Shown: positions 47,742-59,695 of the stretch, piece by piece
Layout: the number at the start of each line of letters is the position of its first letter
Numbering within the stretch: the stretch's first letter is position 1
Source of the DNA: Arenicola marina
Lineage: Eukaryota; Annelida; Polychaeta; Arenicolidae
NCBI GenBank assembly: GCA_964019135.1
Contig: OZ025253.1
Span: forward strand, 11,723,059 to 11,787,058
Reading direction: 5' to 3'
Length of the DNA stretch: 64,000 bases
The notes under the pieces: generated by a model
What the model was told of the DNA's origin: nothing
What the model saw: only the letters and a program-made list of their open reading frames with translations
Databases searched by the model: none
Translations under genes and position numbers: made by a program

Positions 47742-49679
47742 GAAAGAAGTCTAAATGCGTGATGCGTCTGATAGAACGACCCCAGCACATGGACTGCGAC
47801 GGCATGACTGGTGACATCATGGCAGCTGTGGTCAATAACCACAGGCTGCCCAGTGATTGTACTTTTCCTTAATTTTTTTTTTCTTAATTTTCAACTTTTT
47901 GTTCAAAATACCTACTTTTAAATTTTAATTGTTTAAACATTTCTTTAAGCTTTCGTTTAAAGTTGTCGTTCGAGGCCACTTTTCAAGTTGCAATGAATTG
48001 CTTGTGTTATGGCGAAAGTCAATAGTCAGAGGCGTTTTGTTTTGGCCTCATATGTTTAAAATCCAGATAAAAATAATTTCTCAATATGTACCGGTAATGT
48101 AATTTTTTGTCATTCGTTTAGAATGAATGATCATGAATAATGTTGCTACATATGCCGTCTTGAGGACAATCTTTGGCTTACTTTTGGCTACTATTTTCCT
48201 ACTTATAGTCCACCGTATCTATATGTTCATTGCTACTGTTGTCCTATACTTTGTCATTAGGGTGTAGCCTTCTGGGCCTACTACAGCCAAGACAAGTCAC
48301 CCAGATGCCTCAGCTCAACTCCTCTATATATTTAATTTATCATGCTCCATGAGGGTGAGTGATGTAAGAATGGCAACCAGAGAGCGATCGGACATTCTAA
48401 TGTATCACATTCTCCCGGAGGCAAAATCTCGGGGGATATTAAATAATAATATTAAAATAAGATATTGAAACAAGATTTGGCCTGGGACTGAAATTAATTA
48501 ATCTCCTTTACTCTGGCGCCGTCCGAAAAAAGGTTAAATCGTGTCATTCAACATCATGTGATCGGTGTTAATTTATATTTACCAGAAAAACTTTCATTGG
48601 CCAGCATATCTAGCGCAATGTCCGATGGGATTGTTCATGCAACTCGTGTACGGCCCCATTCATTATTGAACTTTTCCTGAGTGACAGTGACACCATGACG
48701 TCCATGTCTATAATACGTTCAATCATATTAGTGCCACGCTACTAGTTTGTTCAGTTAACTTTGTCTAAAGAAGTTCAACAAATCTGCATGTAGTTTGACA
48801 CTGGATTGAGCAATTATTCCATGAGCAAAATAAGCAATTATCCGACCTGTTAATTTCAGTGAGCATTGTATATCTAGAAGCTAAGCTGGTTTGAATCAGT
48901 CCGTCTGCGCATGACAATGGATTTGCAGCTTTGATGTAGTTTAGAATGTTAACGTGGCATTTGAAATTGAGAACCAATAAGCTTACGTGACCGGTACAGT
49001 TTACCGCAGTAGTCCCGTCAATGCCCCGTCGTACTGTAATATAAGCGGGTAAAGATTATCAAGCAAATCACGAGTTACAGTAATTGCTGTATGTCGCCAA
49101 TTAATTACCTGATATGTCAACGAAACAAAACTTGTTCCATAAGCAGAGAAGCCTGGCTGCTAAATTATTGACCCTTTTCTGGATACATTTCTGAATCCTT
49201 GTATTATATATATATTTTTTAGAGCAATGCCATATGGAGTAGATTTTGAACGTATCAAAGTATTCAGACTCTTGGATATAGGATTCGGAGTAGTCTTTAT
49301 TATATATATAACATATATAGCCTATGACTGGTTACTGAAGAATTGCGAATATTCCGCTTAGATCTATATAAAATAGCACCAGACTTGTACCCTATTTGTT
49401 TTGCTGTTCACTGAGAATCCATTTCCCATGTTGAGAAACAATGAAGGGCAGAGCATGATCATGCGTCAACTTACCTATCCTGCATTTGTTACAATATAGG
49501 AAATACGAAATGACTATGCTGAAACAACAAAAACTACTCAAATGAGGTGCTTTGTACGGAAACTCCTATCACGTGGGCCACTAGTTTTACCCTTTTAGAT
49601 ATCAAATTCGATGTTGATCTCACGAAAATGGCCGACCTTACTACATCGGAAAACTTGTTGAATTCGAGACTGCTGCTTA
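47742..49679. other. low-copy DNA, no recognised gene
   Basis: AT-rich sequence with only short chance frames; includes AT microsatellites near 49205-49215 and 49300-49315. Nothing further could be assigned. Confidence 0.5.
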
Positions 49680-51132
49680 TATAAGTAAAAGGAATCTATC
49701 ATTGAGAAGGCGAACAACAGTGTTAAAAATATTAGCATTACCAAAATTAGTTCATGTTTTATCACTACTACCAGCACCGGATAGAACGTTTTTCTGTAAA
49801 ATAAACTGCATTATTCGTTCTTTCATATGGAGAAGAAAAGCTGGAATTTCACAAAATCGCATGGCACAGATGTGTAAGCAGGGAGGGTGTTGCTCTTCCA
49901 CACGTTAAAACTTTCACGCAAGCGTTAAAGCTGTCGTGGATACAAAGACTGCTTAAAAAATGCAGGCTCTTGGCAGGATATATTTTGTACCTTCGTTTGT
50001 CAGGAGAAAGATCTATGTTTAGAATTAGGTGTGTTATCCACTCGACAGTATCACGAACTCGCAAACCCGTTTGAGGCGGAGGTATTTCTAGCTTGGTCAC
50101 GGTTGCAAGCCCTGCAGCCTACACAAGACTACAGATTGATGCCGTTATGGAACACTTACTTTTTGAACAACTAACAAAACCTAAAGGTGAATTTCTCAGA
50201 AAATAGTATTATTTATTTTAATCATTTAATTTATGCAGAAGGTGATATATACGACTGGAAACACTTTATGACAAAATGCGCTATTCAATTTTGCTGATTT
50301 CTATAGTCTAATCTGGTGTTCCCTAAAGAGTGGAAGCAAACAATCCGTGAAGATAGGGTTAGACTGGCAATTGTGAAAAAACGCAAACGTTTTATTGGCT
50401 TTAACCAAAGACCACGTTGTGAACACCTTTTATAAAATGTTATTGAGAGCAAATGCAACGAAGTTAAGTGTTCTGAACGTTTAGATACAGAGATTACCGA
50501 ACAAGCTTGGGAAGAGTACTATGTTTTATCAGTTAGTTGCACCTTGGGTGAAAGAACAAGAAGTTTTCAATTTAAATTTATACATAGATATATGCCAACA
50601 AATAATTTTTTGGTACAAGGGTAAGCTGGTAAATATAGACAAGTGCAGTTTTTGCAAAACAGTGGTCGAAACAATCGAGCATGTATTTTGGAATTGTGTT
50701 GACGTAAACAAATTATGGTCTGATATAAGTTTATGGTTACAAGCAGCTTTGTCTCTATATGGTATAACAGTTGACGATTTTATAAATTTACAATCTGTAA
50801 TATTGGGTATTATGGGCAGAAATAGTCATAGTATTTTACTAAATCATATTCTGTTAATGGTCAAGAAGTATATATATTGTTGCAAATGGAGGGAACATAA
50901 ATCGAACACGCAGGGAGCACTAAGCGAAATAAAAGCTAACTAGCAGATAGAACGTCATATTGGGAAAAACGCAGATTATCCATCGGGCAGACGAAAGAAA
51001 TATAAAGAAAAATGGGAGGATCTACTGCCATTTTAATAGTAGCTGATGTATAATTGATACTGTATAATTAACATGTCTTATGTAATGTATTTTTAAACCT
51101 GCCAAGCGTGAAATAAAAATATTAAAAAAAAA
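49680..51132 (+). pseudogene. L1/Tx1-type retrotransposon 3' half, degenerate
   Basis: The plus strand encodes the region after the reverse transcriptase in several frames. Near 49688 it reads KRNLSLRRRTTVLKILALPK and then FFCKINCIIRSFIW, matching the usual W-RNLS-GR--VLKSL-LPKL and NFIW signature. After a frameshift near 49850 comes GVALPHVKTFTQALKLSWI (the GGLGLP-----ALKLSWI motif). Further disruptions precede a 140-codon frame at 50521-50943 with CSFCKTVVETIEHVFWNC, the C-terminal zinc-knuckle-like block. Near 51015 YKEKWEDLLPF and a stop precede AATAAA (about 51112) and a short A tail at 51124-51131. The catalytic reverse transcriptase core is absent. This is a 5'-truncated, multiply frameshifted dead copy; the L1-versus-Tx1 choice is open. 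Confidence 0.85.
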
Positions 51133-53180
51133 CTTACTTGAAAGTGTATCTCGTTTAATAACAACAATAGTCTCCAGCATAAAGCATAGCAGACGAAGGT
51201 GTGTTGACAGTCGCGTTTTTATGACGGCGTAAGGTCATATTGCTGCGTTTTGGAAGAGTCTAATATCAGGAACAAGCAAAGGACAGAGCATTAGTATCCA
51301 ATACATATTTCATAAACAAACAGTTAATTTAGCTTTCTAAAGCAAAAGTTTTATGAAAGTCAGAAAATAGTAAGCAACGAGTTTATAGATTCTATGAGCA
51401 TCTGACAGGTACAAGAAACGCATGTAATTCAAGTTATGGGACCCCAATCCCAAAATACCAGCAATACTATCGCCCACAGCCATGGTAGATGAAAAGGAAA
51501 ACAGAGCGACGGCCATAGCGAAACTTGTCTGCTTCCTTTTCGTAAAACTAATAATTTTTGGATCATCTGAACTATCTTGGCAAGAAGACCGTAAGTAAAA
51601 TGCTGTTGTGCCTTAATTTGGTTGAAGCTGACAAATAAAAACTTATTTTAGACTTGTCAATAAAATATTTCGTGCCAAATTGGAAAAAAACTAAGCGGCA
51701 AATATTTTCCGTGCCGACTATGGTTCAGTTCTCCCAGGGATACATCATTTACAGTGCCCCCCCCCCCCCCGTCGGTCCATCTTGTTTAAGTCAGTCTGTT
51801 GCCCACTCAATGAGCCTCGTGGATTGGGTTGCAAATGCGTATGCATCATTTATTTATATACTGTACGTGTTAAATAAAAAGTTGCTATGAGTCAAGTTGA
51901 CAACGACGCCGCCATTAACTATAAAGAATATGCCTTTAGAGGTGGCTTGCATATGGTGTTTTTTGGGATCAACTGTCACTGGCAATACCTTAATTAATGG
52001 ACGATGGAAGAAACACTCGCTCCCTGTTATTTAAGCACCTGGGTTTTATTACAGATCCAATACTTAACGCCATGCATGATACAGGCCCCGCTGTGCAGCC
52101 TTTTTGCTGAGGCACCAATGGCGCGTTTTGCCGGTATCTTGTTTTGCCCGCTTTTTTACCCCTATCTAAAGAGACTTAAAAGACAAATTACCTTTTATGC
52201 CATGCATATTTCTGCCGTCCAGAGCTGTAGATAAACTAGTCCAAAGTGGCTGTAGAACATCACATCCCTTAAACAAATGTTCCATAGTTGCATCAAACTT
52301 GGCAAAAAAATGGCAAAAACTATTTTATCTACCAGTTTACCCAGAAATAAAAATGTATTGGTAAGGATAGTTCTGCATAAAAAATGATATTGGAGGCTTC
52401 GCAGTTTCTCGCCAACCGTACACTTCAATAATAGGTAGTACAGGATGTTCTATGGCGTTTCTCCGCCATACAAGTCCCTCGCAATACCGAAATACAACAT
52501 GCGTGTTTAAAACTGTTCTCTGGCAGAATTAACACCAGGCAAATATTTGGTTCACATTTGACTTCGTTTAGTTGTCCAACCATGTCGTTGATCGTAAGCT
52601 TCTGTTGTGTCACATGTGGTTAAATAATTTGTGTGAGGCCAACAGAAATCGGAACTCGTGCGATGCTGCCCCCCCCCCCCCCCCCACCCACTTAGCTTTA
52701 TAAGTCTATAATAGTGTTGACAAGGACACCATATGGCATTGACCTGTATGCCATTGTCAGGCAACTATAATGGTTTAACTGTTTCTTTTTTTAGATTAAA
52801 AGTGACTTTGGTTAAAAAGTTAAACACGCTTGTCTGGCTACAGTATCTCGTTTTCTCTGTGTGATCATACAGTAGTGGCGTAAGTTGATTAATATGTCAA
52901 CACACATTTCAATGTCAGATGAAAACAATGCTTATGAATACATGTGAATCTCAGTGAACACAAAATGTATTATAGTTGAGAAGGCGATTAGTTGACCTAA
53001 CCACTTGAGTTCTTCATCCTCCCCTTTAAATGTGAACTGCCTTACAAATAAAATCCCATGATAAATGTCGCCACTGTACACCTAGTGACTTCCTGGTGAT
53101 CGTGGGAGATTGTAACGACCAGTGCGGAACTAGATATATTTTCTGCCATTAAGCAGCGCCGACGTAAAAGTGAGCCGGTA
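51133..53180. other. low-copy DNA with C-tracts
   Basis: No gene is recognised. C runs at 51757-51770 (14) and 52669-52685 (17). Frames of 60-78 codons have no recognisable family. Confidence 0.45.
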
Positions 53181-53770
53181 ACCTCCCCCTAGATTGCCAT
53201 ATGGCAGGGGTTTCCACCAGACCCTGGTGATGGCGTAGGCGCAGCATTCAGGTAAGCTTCTCCAGTTCTCGCCATAACGGGGGGATCCATGACCCGCAGT
53301 CTGACCCATAAAGCCATGTAAAATGCCGCTGGGACGGGAGACGTCGGGGCCAGTAAGTCATGCTCGGCCATTGTCCAGGCTGACGTGGAAGTACGGAAGC
53401 CCAGAGCCCTGGGTGAGCCGGCGGAATGCAGATCAAAAGGGGCGGACAATAGCCACAGGTATTGGACCGGGATCTGTGTCTTTATACATGGCGCTTAATA
53501 ACCCACAGGCTCTGGTCCTTCTGTGACGTTTATGTTGATGCCTACAGGGCATCGCACTCTTCGCGTCGGTGACACAGGATCGTAATAAAATCTCCCGGAT
53601 GTTTTTACCCCCCACAGGTCCAGAGCGAGTGACAGTTGAGACGACTTCAGGCTGGAAGGCAAATTGTGTTATTTTGACTAACCAACTCCGGGGGAGAGGG
53701 GGGGGGGGGAGCCTCGCGTGCCACTCGAGTCGGCAACCTGAATCCGTCTGCATTGCCTACAGGTGAGGAA
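53181..53770. other. GC-rich segment with overlapping frames of unknown meaning
   Basis: GC content is clearly higher than in the AT-rich flanks. Frames of 86 and 106 codons (minus, 53189-53449 and 53433-53753) overlap plus-strand frames of 65-67 codons. None resembles a family I know. TTTTTACCCCCCACAG at about 53595-53610 could be a plus-strand splice acceptor, so a small exon is possible but unsupported. It may also be an unrecognised repeat. Confidence 0.3.
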
Positions 53771-54439
53771 AGAGGTGCGCTATTTCTGCCACGGTCAGTT
53801 TACATGGCAGCACGCGCACGCGTTACTATCGTAACTAAAGCGCATCCAAGCCGACACACATGACACGTGTAGTTGTGCCCTCTAACGGCAATCTAGGAAA
53901 TAGGGAAACACGAGAAGACACGAAGACGAATGTTCCGTAGTTTAGTTGATAAATACCTTTATAGGATTGCATCCCTATTAGTGTTTCCATATTAGTTTTA
54001 TTACTAAGTATTAATTGAAACCTTGTTTTGAATAATTAGATATAGATTATCCGGTCATACAAAATGCCTTTTAATAGTAATGATGAATCCTACAAGCTAC
54101 ATTCCGTTATTTTATCGAATATTGGGACACATGTTAGAAGTAAGTTAATATATTTGATCAGGTTGTGCATCTTTCTGGTCACCAACTATAAAACATATCA
54201 AAATAATTAACAAAACAACATTAGTCTCAATTGAAATGTATAACTGATTTTATCGCTTGTGTTGATCCCGATGTTGCGGTTTCATTTTGCTGATTTTTGT
54301 CCAGCTGGACATTTAGAATACAACAAACGCTATAAATTATAGTGCACTAATTACCAGCAGCTGATTTAAACGTTTAATGGTCAATTGGGTGATTTCCCAC
54401 CGCCACAAGATGCGAGGGGTTATTGATATATTGCTCTTA
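53771..54439. other. low-copy AT-rich DNA
   Basis: Nothing recognised. Confidence 0.5.
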
Positions 54440-54800
54440 TTATGACGGAAATCTTTGATTGGAGGAATCTATCAGTTTGTCCGTTTGTCCGTGTGTCTGT
54501 TTGTCTGTCTGTTCGCACTCTGTAGGTCGCAAATCGCAACAGATCGTTCTGTAACTTTACCCACCGATAGGTATCCGACATGGCTCGGTCAAGTTCGTTA
54601 GCGGGGTGTGTAGGTCAAATGTCAAGGTCACAGGAATTTTTCGTTTGATCCTTAACCATTGGGAGATAGGGCCAATAATTGAAATACAGGCCACTGTACA
54701 GACAGTTTTGGAGCTAGCGTTTTGGAAAAAAATCCACATATGGTCCTCTGGCTTTTCTCGCCCTGTGCTAATTTGCATCGAAATCAATTAAGAAGTTTGA
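54440..54800 (+). repeat. possible dispersed repeat with TGTCTGT tract and nuclear-receptor half-sites
   Basis: A (TGTCCGTTTGTCTGT)-type tract at 54476-54515 is followed by AGGTCA (54612-54617) and TCAAGGTCA (54622-54630), an exact NR5A/ERR-type extended half-site. The arrangement resembles dispersed invertebrate repeats, but a second copy is not in this window, so repeat status is inferred. Confidence 0.3.
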
Positions 54801-55009
54801 TCGCTAAAATATCTTTTAACTTTAAAAGAACGTTTAACATGGGACTCTATGAGGCTACATATTTGAGCAATAACCTCTGTTCATCGCGTGAGCAAGAAGC
54901 CGTGCCGCCTTTCAGGGTGGAGTAGTGCTCAAATCTGTGTGTGTATTGACGGACAGGGAAGAGAGCGGTGTGGCGTTGGGTTCTGTCCATCTATGGGTGT
55001 CTCCGGGAT

Positions 55010-55712
55010 CTTAGGGGTCAATCTGGATCTCAGGGATCAATCTGGATCTGAGAGGTCAAATCTGGATCTGAGGGTCAATCTGGATCTGAGAGGTCAAATC
55101 TGGATCTGAGGGGTCAAATCTGGATCGAAGGGGCCGAAATCTGGATCTGAGGGGTCAAATCTGGATCTGAGGGGTCAATCTGGATCTGAGAGGTCAAATC
55201 CGGATCTGACAGGTCAATCTCGATATGAGAGATGCAATCTGGATCTACGGGATCACATCTGGATCAGGGAGGTACAATCTGAATCTAAGGGGTCAAATCT
55301 GGATCTGCTGGGTCAATCTGGATCTGATGGGTCAATCTGGATATGAGAGGTCAAATCTGGATCTGAGTGGTCAAATCTGGATCTAAGGGATCGATCTGCC
55401 TCTGAGAGGTCAAATCTGGATCTGAATGGTCAAATCTGGATCTGAATGGTCAAATGTGGATCTGAATGGTCAATCTGGATATGAGAGGTCAAATGTGGAT
55501 CTGAATGGTCAAATCTGGATCTTAATGGTCAACCTGGATATGATAGGTCAAATCTAAGGGTTCACATCTGGATATGGGAAGTCAAATCTGGATCGAAGGG
55601 GTTAATCTGGATCTGAGAAGTCAAATATGGATTTGAGGGGTCAAATCTGTATCTAAGTGGTCAATCCGGATCTGAGAGGTCAAATCTGGATCTGACGGGC
55701 CAAATCTGGATT
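55010..55712 (+). repeat. about 20-bp minisatellite with AGGTCA half-sites
   Basis: About 35 copies of a unit close to GGTCAAATCTGGATCTGAGG, varying between 18 and 21 bp. Many copies read GAGAGGTCAAAT, giving AGGTCA hexamers (nuclear-receptor half-sites) in direct orientation at about 20-bp spacing or its multiples. Copies are moderately diverged. No credible coding. Confidence 0.92.
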
Positions 55713-55960
55713 TACTTTTCATCTGTCCGTGTGTTTGGTCGTGTGTATTGGCGGCGAGGGGTGGGGGTGCGGTGTGCGGGAATGTTTCATTTCCGTCATC
55801 AGCCTTCACCCTGTGGGTGACGCTCTCGACTTACTTTCCATCTGTCCGTGTGCGTGGGCGTGTGTATTGGCGGGGAGGGGCGGGTAGGCGTGGTGTGCGG
55901 GAATGCTGCATTTCCGTCATCAGCCTTCACCCTGTGGGTGACGCTTTCGATTTCCTTTCC
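55713..55960. repeat. 119-bp tandem duplication
   Basis: Two tandem copies, anchored by TGTGTATTGGCGG at 55742 and 55861, share CATCTGTCCGTGTG, GGTGTGCGGGAATG and TTTCCGTCATCAGCCTTCAC. Frames of about 62-108 codons crossing both copies are repeat-driven. Confidence 0.85.
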
Positions 55961-56809
55961 ATTAGACAGGATACAAAACAAAAACATACAAAGACACACA
56001 TACACAAAGACTCTAAAAAATATAAACGAAAAACAGAAAAGGAAGAAAAAGACAAATTCAAATTACTCACTTGAACACATTTGTACTAATTAACGTACTA
56101 GGTAAGGTCAAATGTATAAAGGTGTATGCTTACGTTTATAGGTACATTCCACTTATCGTTAGTTAGTAGTATAAGTAGCACGCGAGATCACGGCTGCGCC
56201 ACCTAGCGAGTACTATTTATTTGTGACCTGCTACGACAATAAACAAATTCTTTTTCAGGCTACTTTTTCCAACCTTACTTTTTGGAAAAGTAGCCTAAAA
56301 ATACCTTTTTTTATTATTGCGTAGTAAATAATAGTTACCGTAAGTTTTCAAAAGTAGCATACTATCTTAACAACATGTTTGGATGTTAAGCGAGAATCAA
56401 GTCCGGTTGCTCGTCGTCTTCACATGTGTCAACAAATATACTTAACGGCGCGCTACAGAAGTTTGTCAAAATCGTCGTCCAGAACATCCCCCAGCTGGTG
56501 TACGTACTTGTCACATGAATGAAGACGGTGGCCAAAGATCGTCTGTGAAGACTTTCCCACAATAGTTACACCTGCTTCTTTCTTGTTCTCAGCAATTAGC
56601 GAAGTCTCGACACTTCCGTCGAAGGTAGGAACTTGATTTTTTCAGAGGCCAAATAGTGTTTGTTGTTCGGCAGTTTAAATTTAGCTTTAATCGTAAATAT
56701 GACAGTACATAGGTAATGACAAATAATAAGGATTTGTGTATAATCCCCTCTCACAGAGGCGGAAAGGATATCGTTGGGTCTGTCACGACATTACATGGGA
56801 TTCAGTGAC
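55961..56809. other. low-copy DNA with one fold-back hairpin
   Basis: No gene is recognised. An inverted repeat at 56257-56296 pairs AGGCTACTTTTTCCAA with TTGGAAAAGTAGCCT around a loop of about 9 bases. A CTCF-like CTAGGTGGCGC lies on the minus strand at 56196-56206. Confidence 0.45.
56257..56296. other. hairpin-forming inverted repeat
   Basis: Arms AGGCTACTTTTTCCAA and TTGGAAAAGTAGCCT are complementary apart from a single-base bulge, separated by CCTTACTTT. It may be a relic of a small fold-back element. Confidence 0.6.
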
Positions 56810-56834
56810 GCCCGTAATCTTTAGAGTAATATCT

Positions 56835-57037
56835 CCGCAATTTGTATATTGCCAACCTCTTCTCCATTTCAAATAAGTATATTCTGTCTCGAATTTAAAT
56901 CCTGAAAACCTGTGGGATCTCCGGAGACAGGCAAATTTGTTCACTGGAGCAGAAGTTGGTGGCCGGCTCTATATCATTGAGCGCCTGTTCGCTGTTCGGT
57001 ATTCTGTGTGATGTCGACCGTGGCTCGCTAGGACATC
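56835..57037 (+). repeat. dispersed repeat copy 1
   Basis: This 200-bp segment matches 59495-59695 in the same orientation. Shared strings include CAAATAAGTATATTCTGTCT, GGAGCAGAAGTTGGTGGCCG and CTGTTCGCTGTTCGGTA. Divergence is moderate, with small indels. Identity unknown; it could be part of a larger transposon. Confidence 0.85.
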
Positions 57038-57090
57038 AACCAGCAAGCTCACGTTGTTTTCTGCAACAGACTCACAATGCGGAACATGGA

Positions 57091-57718
57091 AGTATGTGAC
57101 TTCTCGAGCAAAATGGATGAATCAATATGGACGACAGAGTGGGAAGAATGTATGTGACTTCTCGAGGAACATGGATGAATCGATATGAACGACAGAGTGG
57201 GGGGGGGGGAGGTAAGTGATATCTCGAGGAACATGCATGAATCAATATGGACGACATAGTGGGGAGGATATATGTGAGTTCGTACTGCAGGGGAGAAAAC
57301 TCTATCTGTAAATATTGCCTACAACATGAAACTATTTCTTCTCTTGACGAGTTCCATATTTTAATGAAATGCCCATTGTATGACAATCTCCGCAATAATT
57401 ATTTTCCTACAAGATATTTCTGATATTAGGCGTTTTTTATGTATTATGACTTCCGAGGAAAAACATGTTTAATCTCCTTAGCAAGGTTTATGCAAAAACC
57501 ATTCACTATGTATGAAAACAGGTTTAGCCTAATTCTCTCTAATTAACTAAGTTTGTTCTAGTCGGTTGCATGTTATTGTTGTGTTCTGTATTTGTACGAG
57601 GGGCCTGGTGCCTGAAGTTACCAATAAACTATCTATCTATCTATATATGTGACTTCTTGAGGAACATGGATGAATCAATATGGACGACAGATTGGGGAGA
57701 GGTAAGTGATTTCTCGAG
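57091..57718 (+). repeat. 58-bp minisatellite, interrupted
   Basis: Units of about 58-62 bp containing TATGTGACTTCTCGAGGAAC and ATGGATGAATCAATATGGAC begin near 57093, 57151, 57213, 57271, 57647 and 57702. A retrotransposon 3' end (57282-57642) interrupts the fourth unit. A further copy lies at 58062-58134, after 340 bp of unrelated sequence. Confidence 0.88.
57282..57642 (+). mobile_element. 3' end of a non-LTR retrotransposon, 5'-truncated
   Basis: The first 120 bp encode CKYCLQHETISSLDEFHIL followed by MKCPLYDNLRNNYF, the C-terminal Cys/His block seen after reverse transcriptase in many LINEs. A frameshifted continuation reads ARFMQKPFTMYENRF. The element ends with CCAATAAACTATCTATCTAT, a polyadenylation signal and (ATCT)n tail. 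ATATATGTGAGTTC (57268-57281) and ATATATGTGACTTC (57643-57656) flank it and fit a 14-bp target duplication with one mismatch, though the host minisatellite carries the same string. It is only about 360 bp and encodes no enzyme. Confidence 0.8.
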
Positions 57719-58061
57719 GCACTCTCTGCCTTCGACTCACTCCGCTAGGGCTCCATTATATCTCTGTTATCGCCTACGTCCTCAATGCATTTTCACACTC
57801 GCTCGCCAGGGCGGCGCTGCCCAAATCGATAGGAAAAATGCGTCGCGCATTTCTACAAGTTAGTGCCGGGACCCAGCCTGAGCCTAATAACACATGACAT
57901 CAGGTGATGAAAGGAATTAGTTCTGTCACATTTATAACTTTTTCGAAGGGGTACAACATGTTTTTTGCTGTATTAAATACACAAAGCTGGTTATTTTTAT
58001 GTTTTATTCTTGAAAATTATAATGTTGCAAGGAATTACAGTTGATTTGACCGTTTTTCAAG
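57719..58061. other. unidentified 340-bp segment between minisatellite units
   Basis: This sequence lies between the sixth unit of the 58-bp array and the isolated unit at 58062. It is the second interruption of that array. The first third is CpG-rich and the rest is AT-rich. No tail or inverted ends were identified. Confidence 0.4.
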
Positions 58062-58134
58062 TGGGGAGGATATATGTGACTTCTCAAGGAACATGGATGC
58101 ATCAATATAGACGACAGAGTGGGGATGATATATG
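58062..58134 (+). repeat. outlying unit of the 58-bp minisatellite
   Basis: GTGGGGAGGATATATGTGAC at 58061 is followed by TTCTCAAGGAACATGGATG and then ATCAATATAGACGACAGAG, homologous to the units at 57.1-57.7 kb. Confidence 0.85.
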
Positions 58135-58660
58135 TTTTGCGCGAAATACAAGGGATTAATATGCATTTTGCCTAGAAAAACGGAATAACGTCGGGAATAA
58201 CAAAGCATCATGCTTGAATACTGTCCTACGTGATTTTTTTATGCAGTACAATTAAGTCTCAACTGCCACAGCATTTATGGTGCGAGCAACATCTGACTCC
58301 GTCGTGGAAATAAAGGCATTACTCATGAAACAAGGGTCCCCAGACGCCGACAAGCCCGCTGGCTCAACATGAGTTGTATAGCTTTGTGTAGTCACGTGGT
58401 ACTCACAATGATAACACAATGCCACGTGAAAACAGAGGATATGTTTCCCAGTAACACAGTATCTCACTCTCTGAATATAGCACAGAGACTGACATGTCGT
58501 ACAGCAAAACACTGGTATCATCGGGTAATGTACTGTTCGAAATGTGACAGACGTCTCGATTTCATTGTTTATGTGTGGCAAAATGTTTTTTTTTCTAGCC
58601 GTGTTTTAAGGTATCACACATTGTATATTACTTAAAACACGCATCCGTCCCCAAACAAGG
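58135..58660. other. low-copy DNA
   Basis: Frames of 109 codons (minus, 58252-58581) and 88 codons (plus, 58369-58635) overlap. Neither resembles a known family and neither shows supporting signals. Confidence 0.4.
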
Positions 58661-58805
58661 CGGTCCGATAGCTCAGTGGGTTAGGGCGCTCGTATTGAGC
58701 GCTCTGGCCACCTGAGAACCTAACGGCACTTGGATGGGTGGTTCTGGTCCCGCTGTGGCGATGTCTGTGTGGTCTCGGGATAAAGATCCCATGTTCTTCT
58801 TCGCA
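58661..58805 (+). mobile_element. tRNA-derived SINE, family 2, copy 1
   Basis: The A box TAGCTCAGTGGGTTAGGGCG begins at 58669, and a B-box-like GGTTCTGGTCC lies at 58740-58750. The region through GGGATAAAGATCCCATGTTC matches the element at 62225-62455. An extra stretch of about 16 bases (ACCTGAGAACCTAACG region) lies between the boxes. The true 3' end was not located, so the limits cover the shared core only. Confidence 0.75.
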
Positions 58806-59494
58806 CAGAGTAGGAATTTACAGCGGGCATATGGCTAGAAATGGATCTTTTTCAGTGCTAAAGCAATGTATTCTCGCACTCTCTGTTGTCCGCGTCCAAT
58901 GATGACACCAGTTCCGGGGAAAAACCCATCCCGGTATACGTGTCAGAAATTGAGACTTTATCATATTATGTTACAGTTTGATAAATTAGTTCATGTGGCG
59001 ACGTTTGGCTACATTTAATTTTTCCAATCGTGCTTTGTTTTGCTGCCGCCATTCACGTTACAGATCTTGTCACTCGGTGCTCACCGCGGTGTCAATTAAT
59101 GCGCGTAACTGATATTTACTTATTATATAGTTCCAAGAAACCCACCAAACTTAATAGCTATAGACCTGAATCATATGAACTATAGAAATAATAGTTACTT
59201 TTGACGAAACAGAGGGTTCGTGTTAAGAAATATGTACCATTTTGCCTAAAACAATATGTTCGTTAGGCCTACCTCCGCCGCAGAGGCGTAATCACTTTGA
59301 CGACGTCATATCTCCAGGGAAACACGTCGCGCGAACACTTAGTTACTGGTGCTATTGAGCGCTACTGTTATGATTTTGACCAAATATTTACGTGCAGTCG
59401 TGAATATTATTGTCATCGTTAGATCTCCGTGTTTTGGAGACTTGTGCTGAGATAAATTTATCTCGCACTCGACGCAATGCCATATGCATACCTT
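58806..59494. other. low-copy DNA
   Basis: May include the unrecognised 3' body of the preceding SINE. No gene is seen. Confidence 0.4.
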
Positions 59495-59695
59495 CTGTAA
59501 TTTGTTGTATTACCAACCTCTTCCCCATGTCAAATAAGTATATTCTGTCTTTAATTTAAATGCCGAAGGCCTGTGGGCTATCCAGAGAGAAGCAATTTGG
59601 TCACCGGAGCAGAAGTTGGTGGCCGGCTGTATCTCCCTGCGCGTCTGTTCGCTGTTCGGTAGTTTGTGTGTGATGCCGACCGCGGCTCGCTATCA
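59495..59695 (+). repeat. dispersed repeat copy 2
   Basis: Homologous to 56835-57037 (shared strings given there), same orientation, 2.66 kb apart. Confidence 0.85.

Noticed and set aside
56540..56600. Minus-strand CNYCGKVF string resembling a BED or C2H2 zinc finger
   Set aside because: The frame stops shortly after, the downstream histidines are not in register, and no flanking domain is present.
58661..58760. tRNA gene
   Set aside because: The B box is degenerate, the spacing between boxes is too long, and a homologous SINE copy exists at 62.2 kb.
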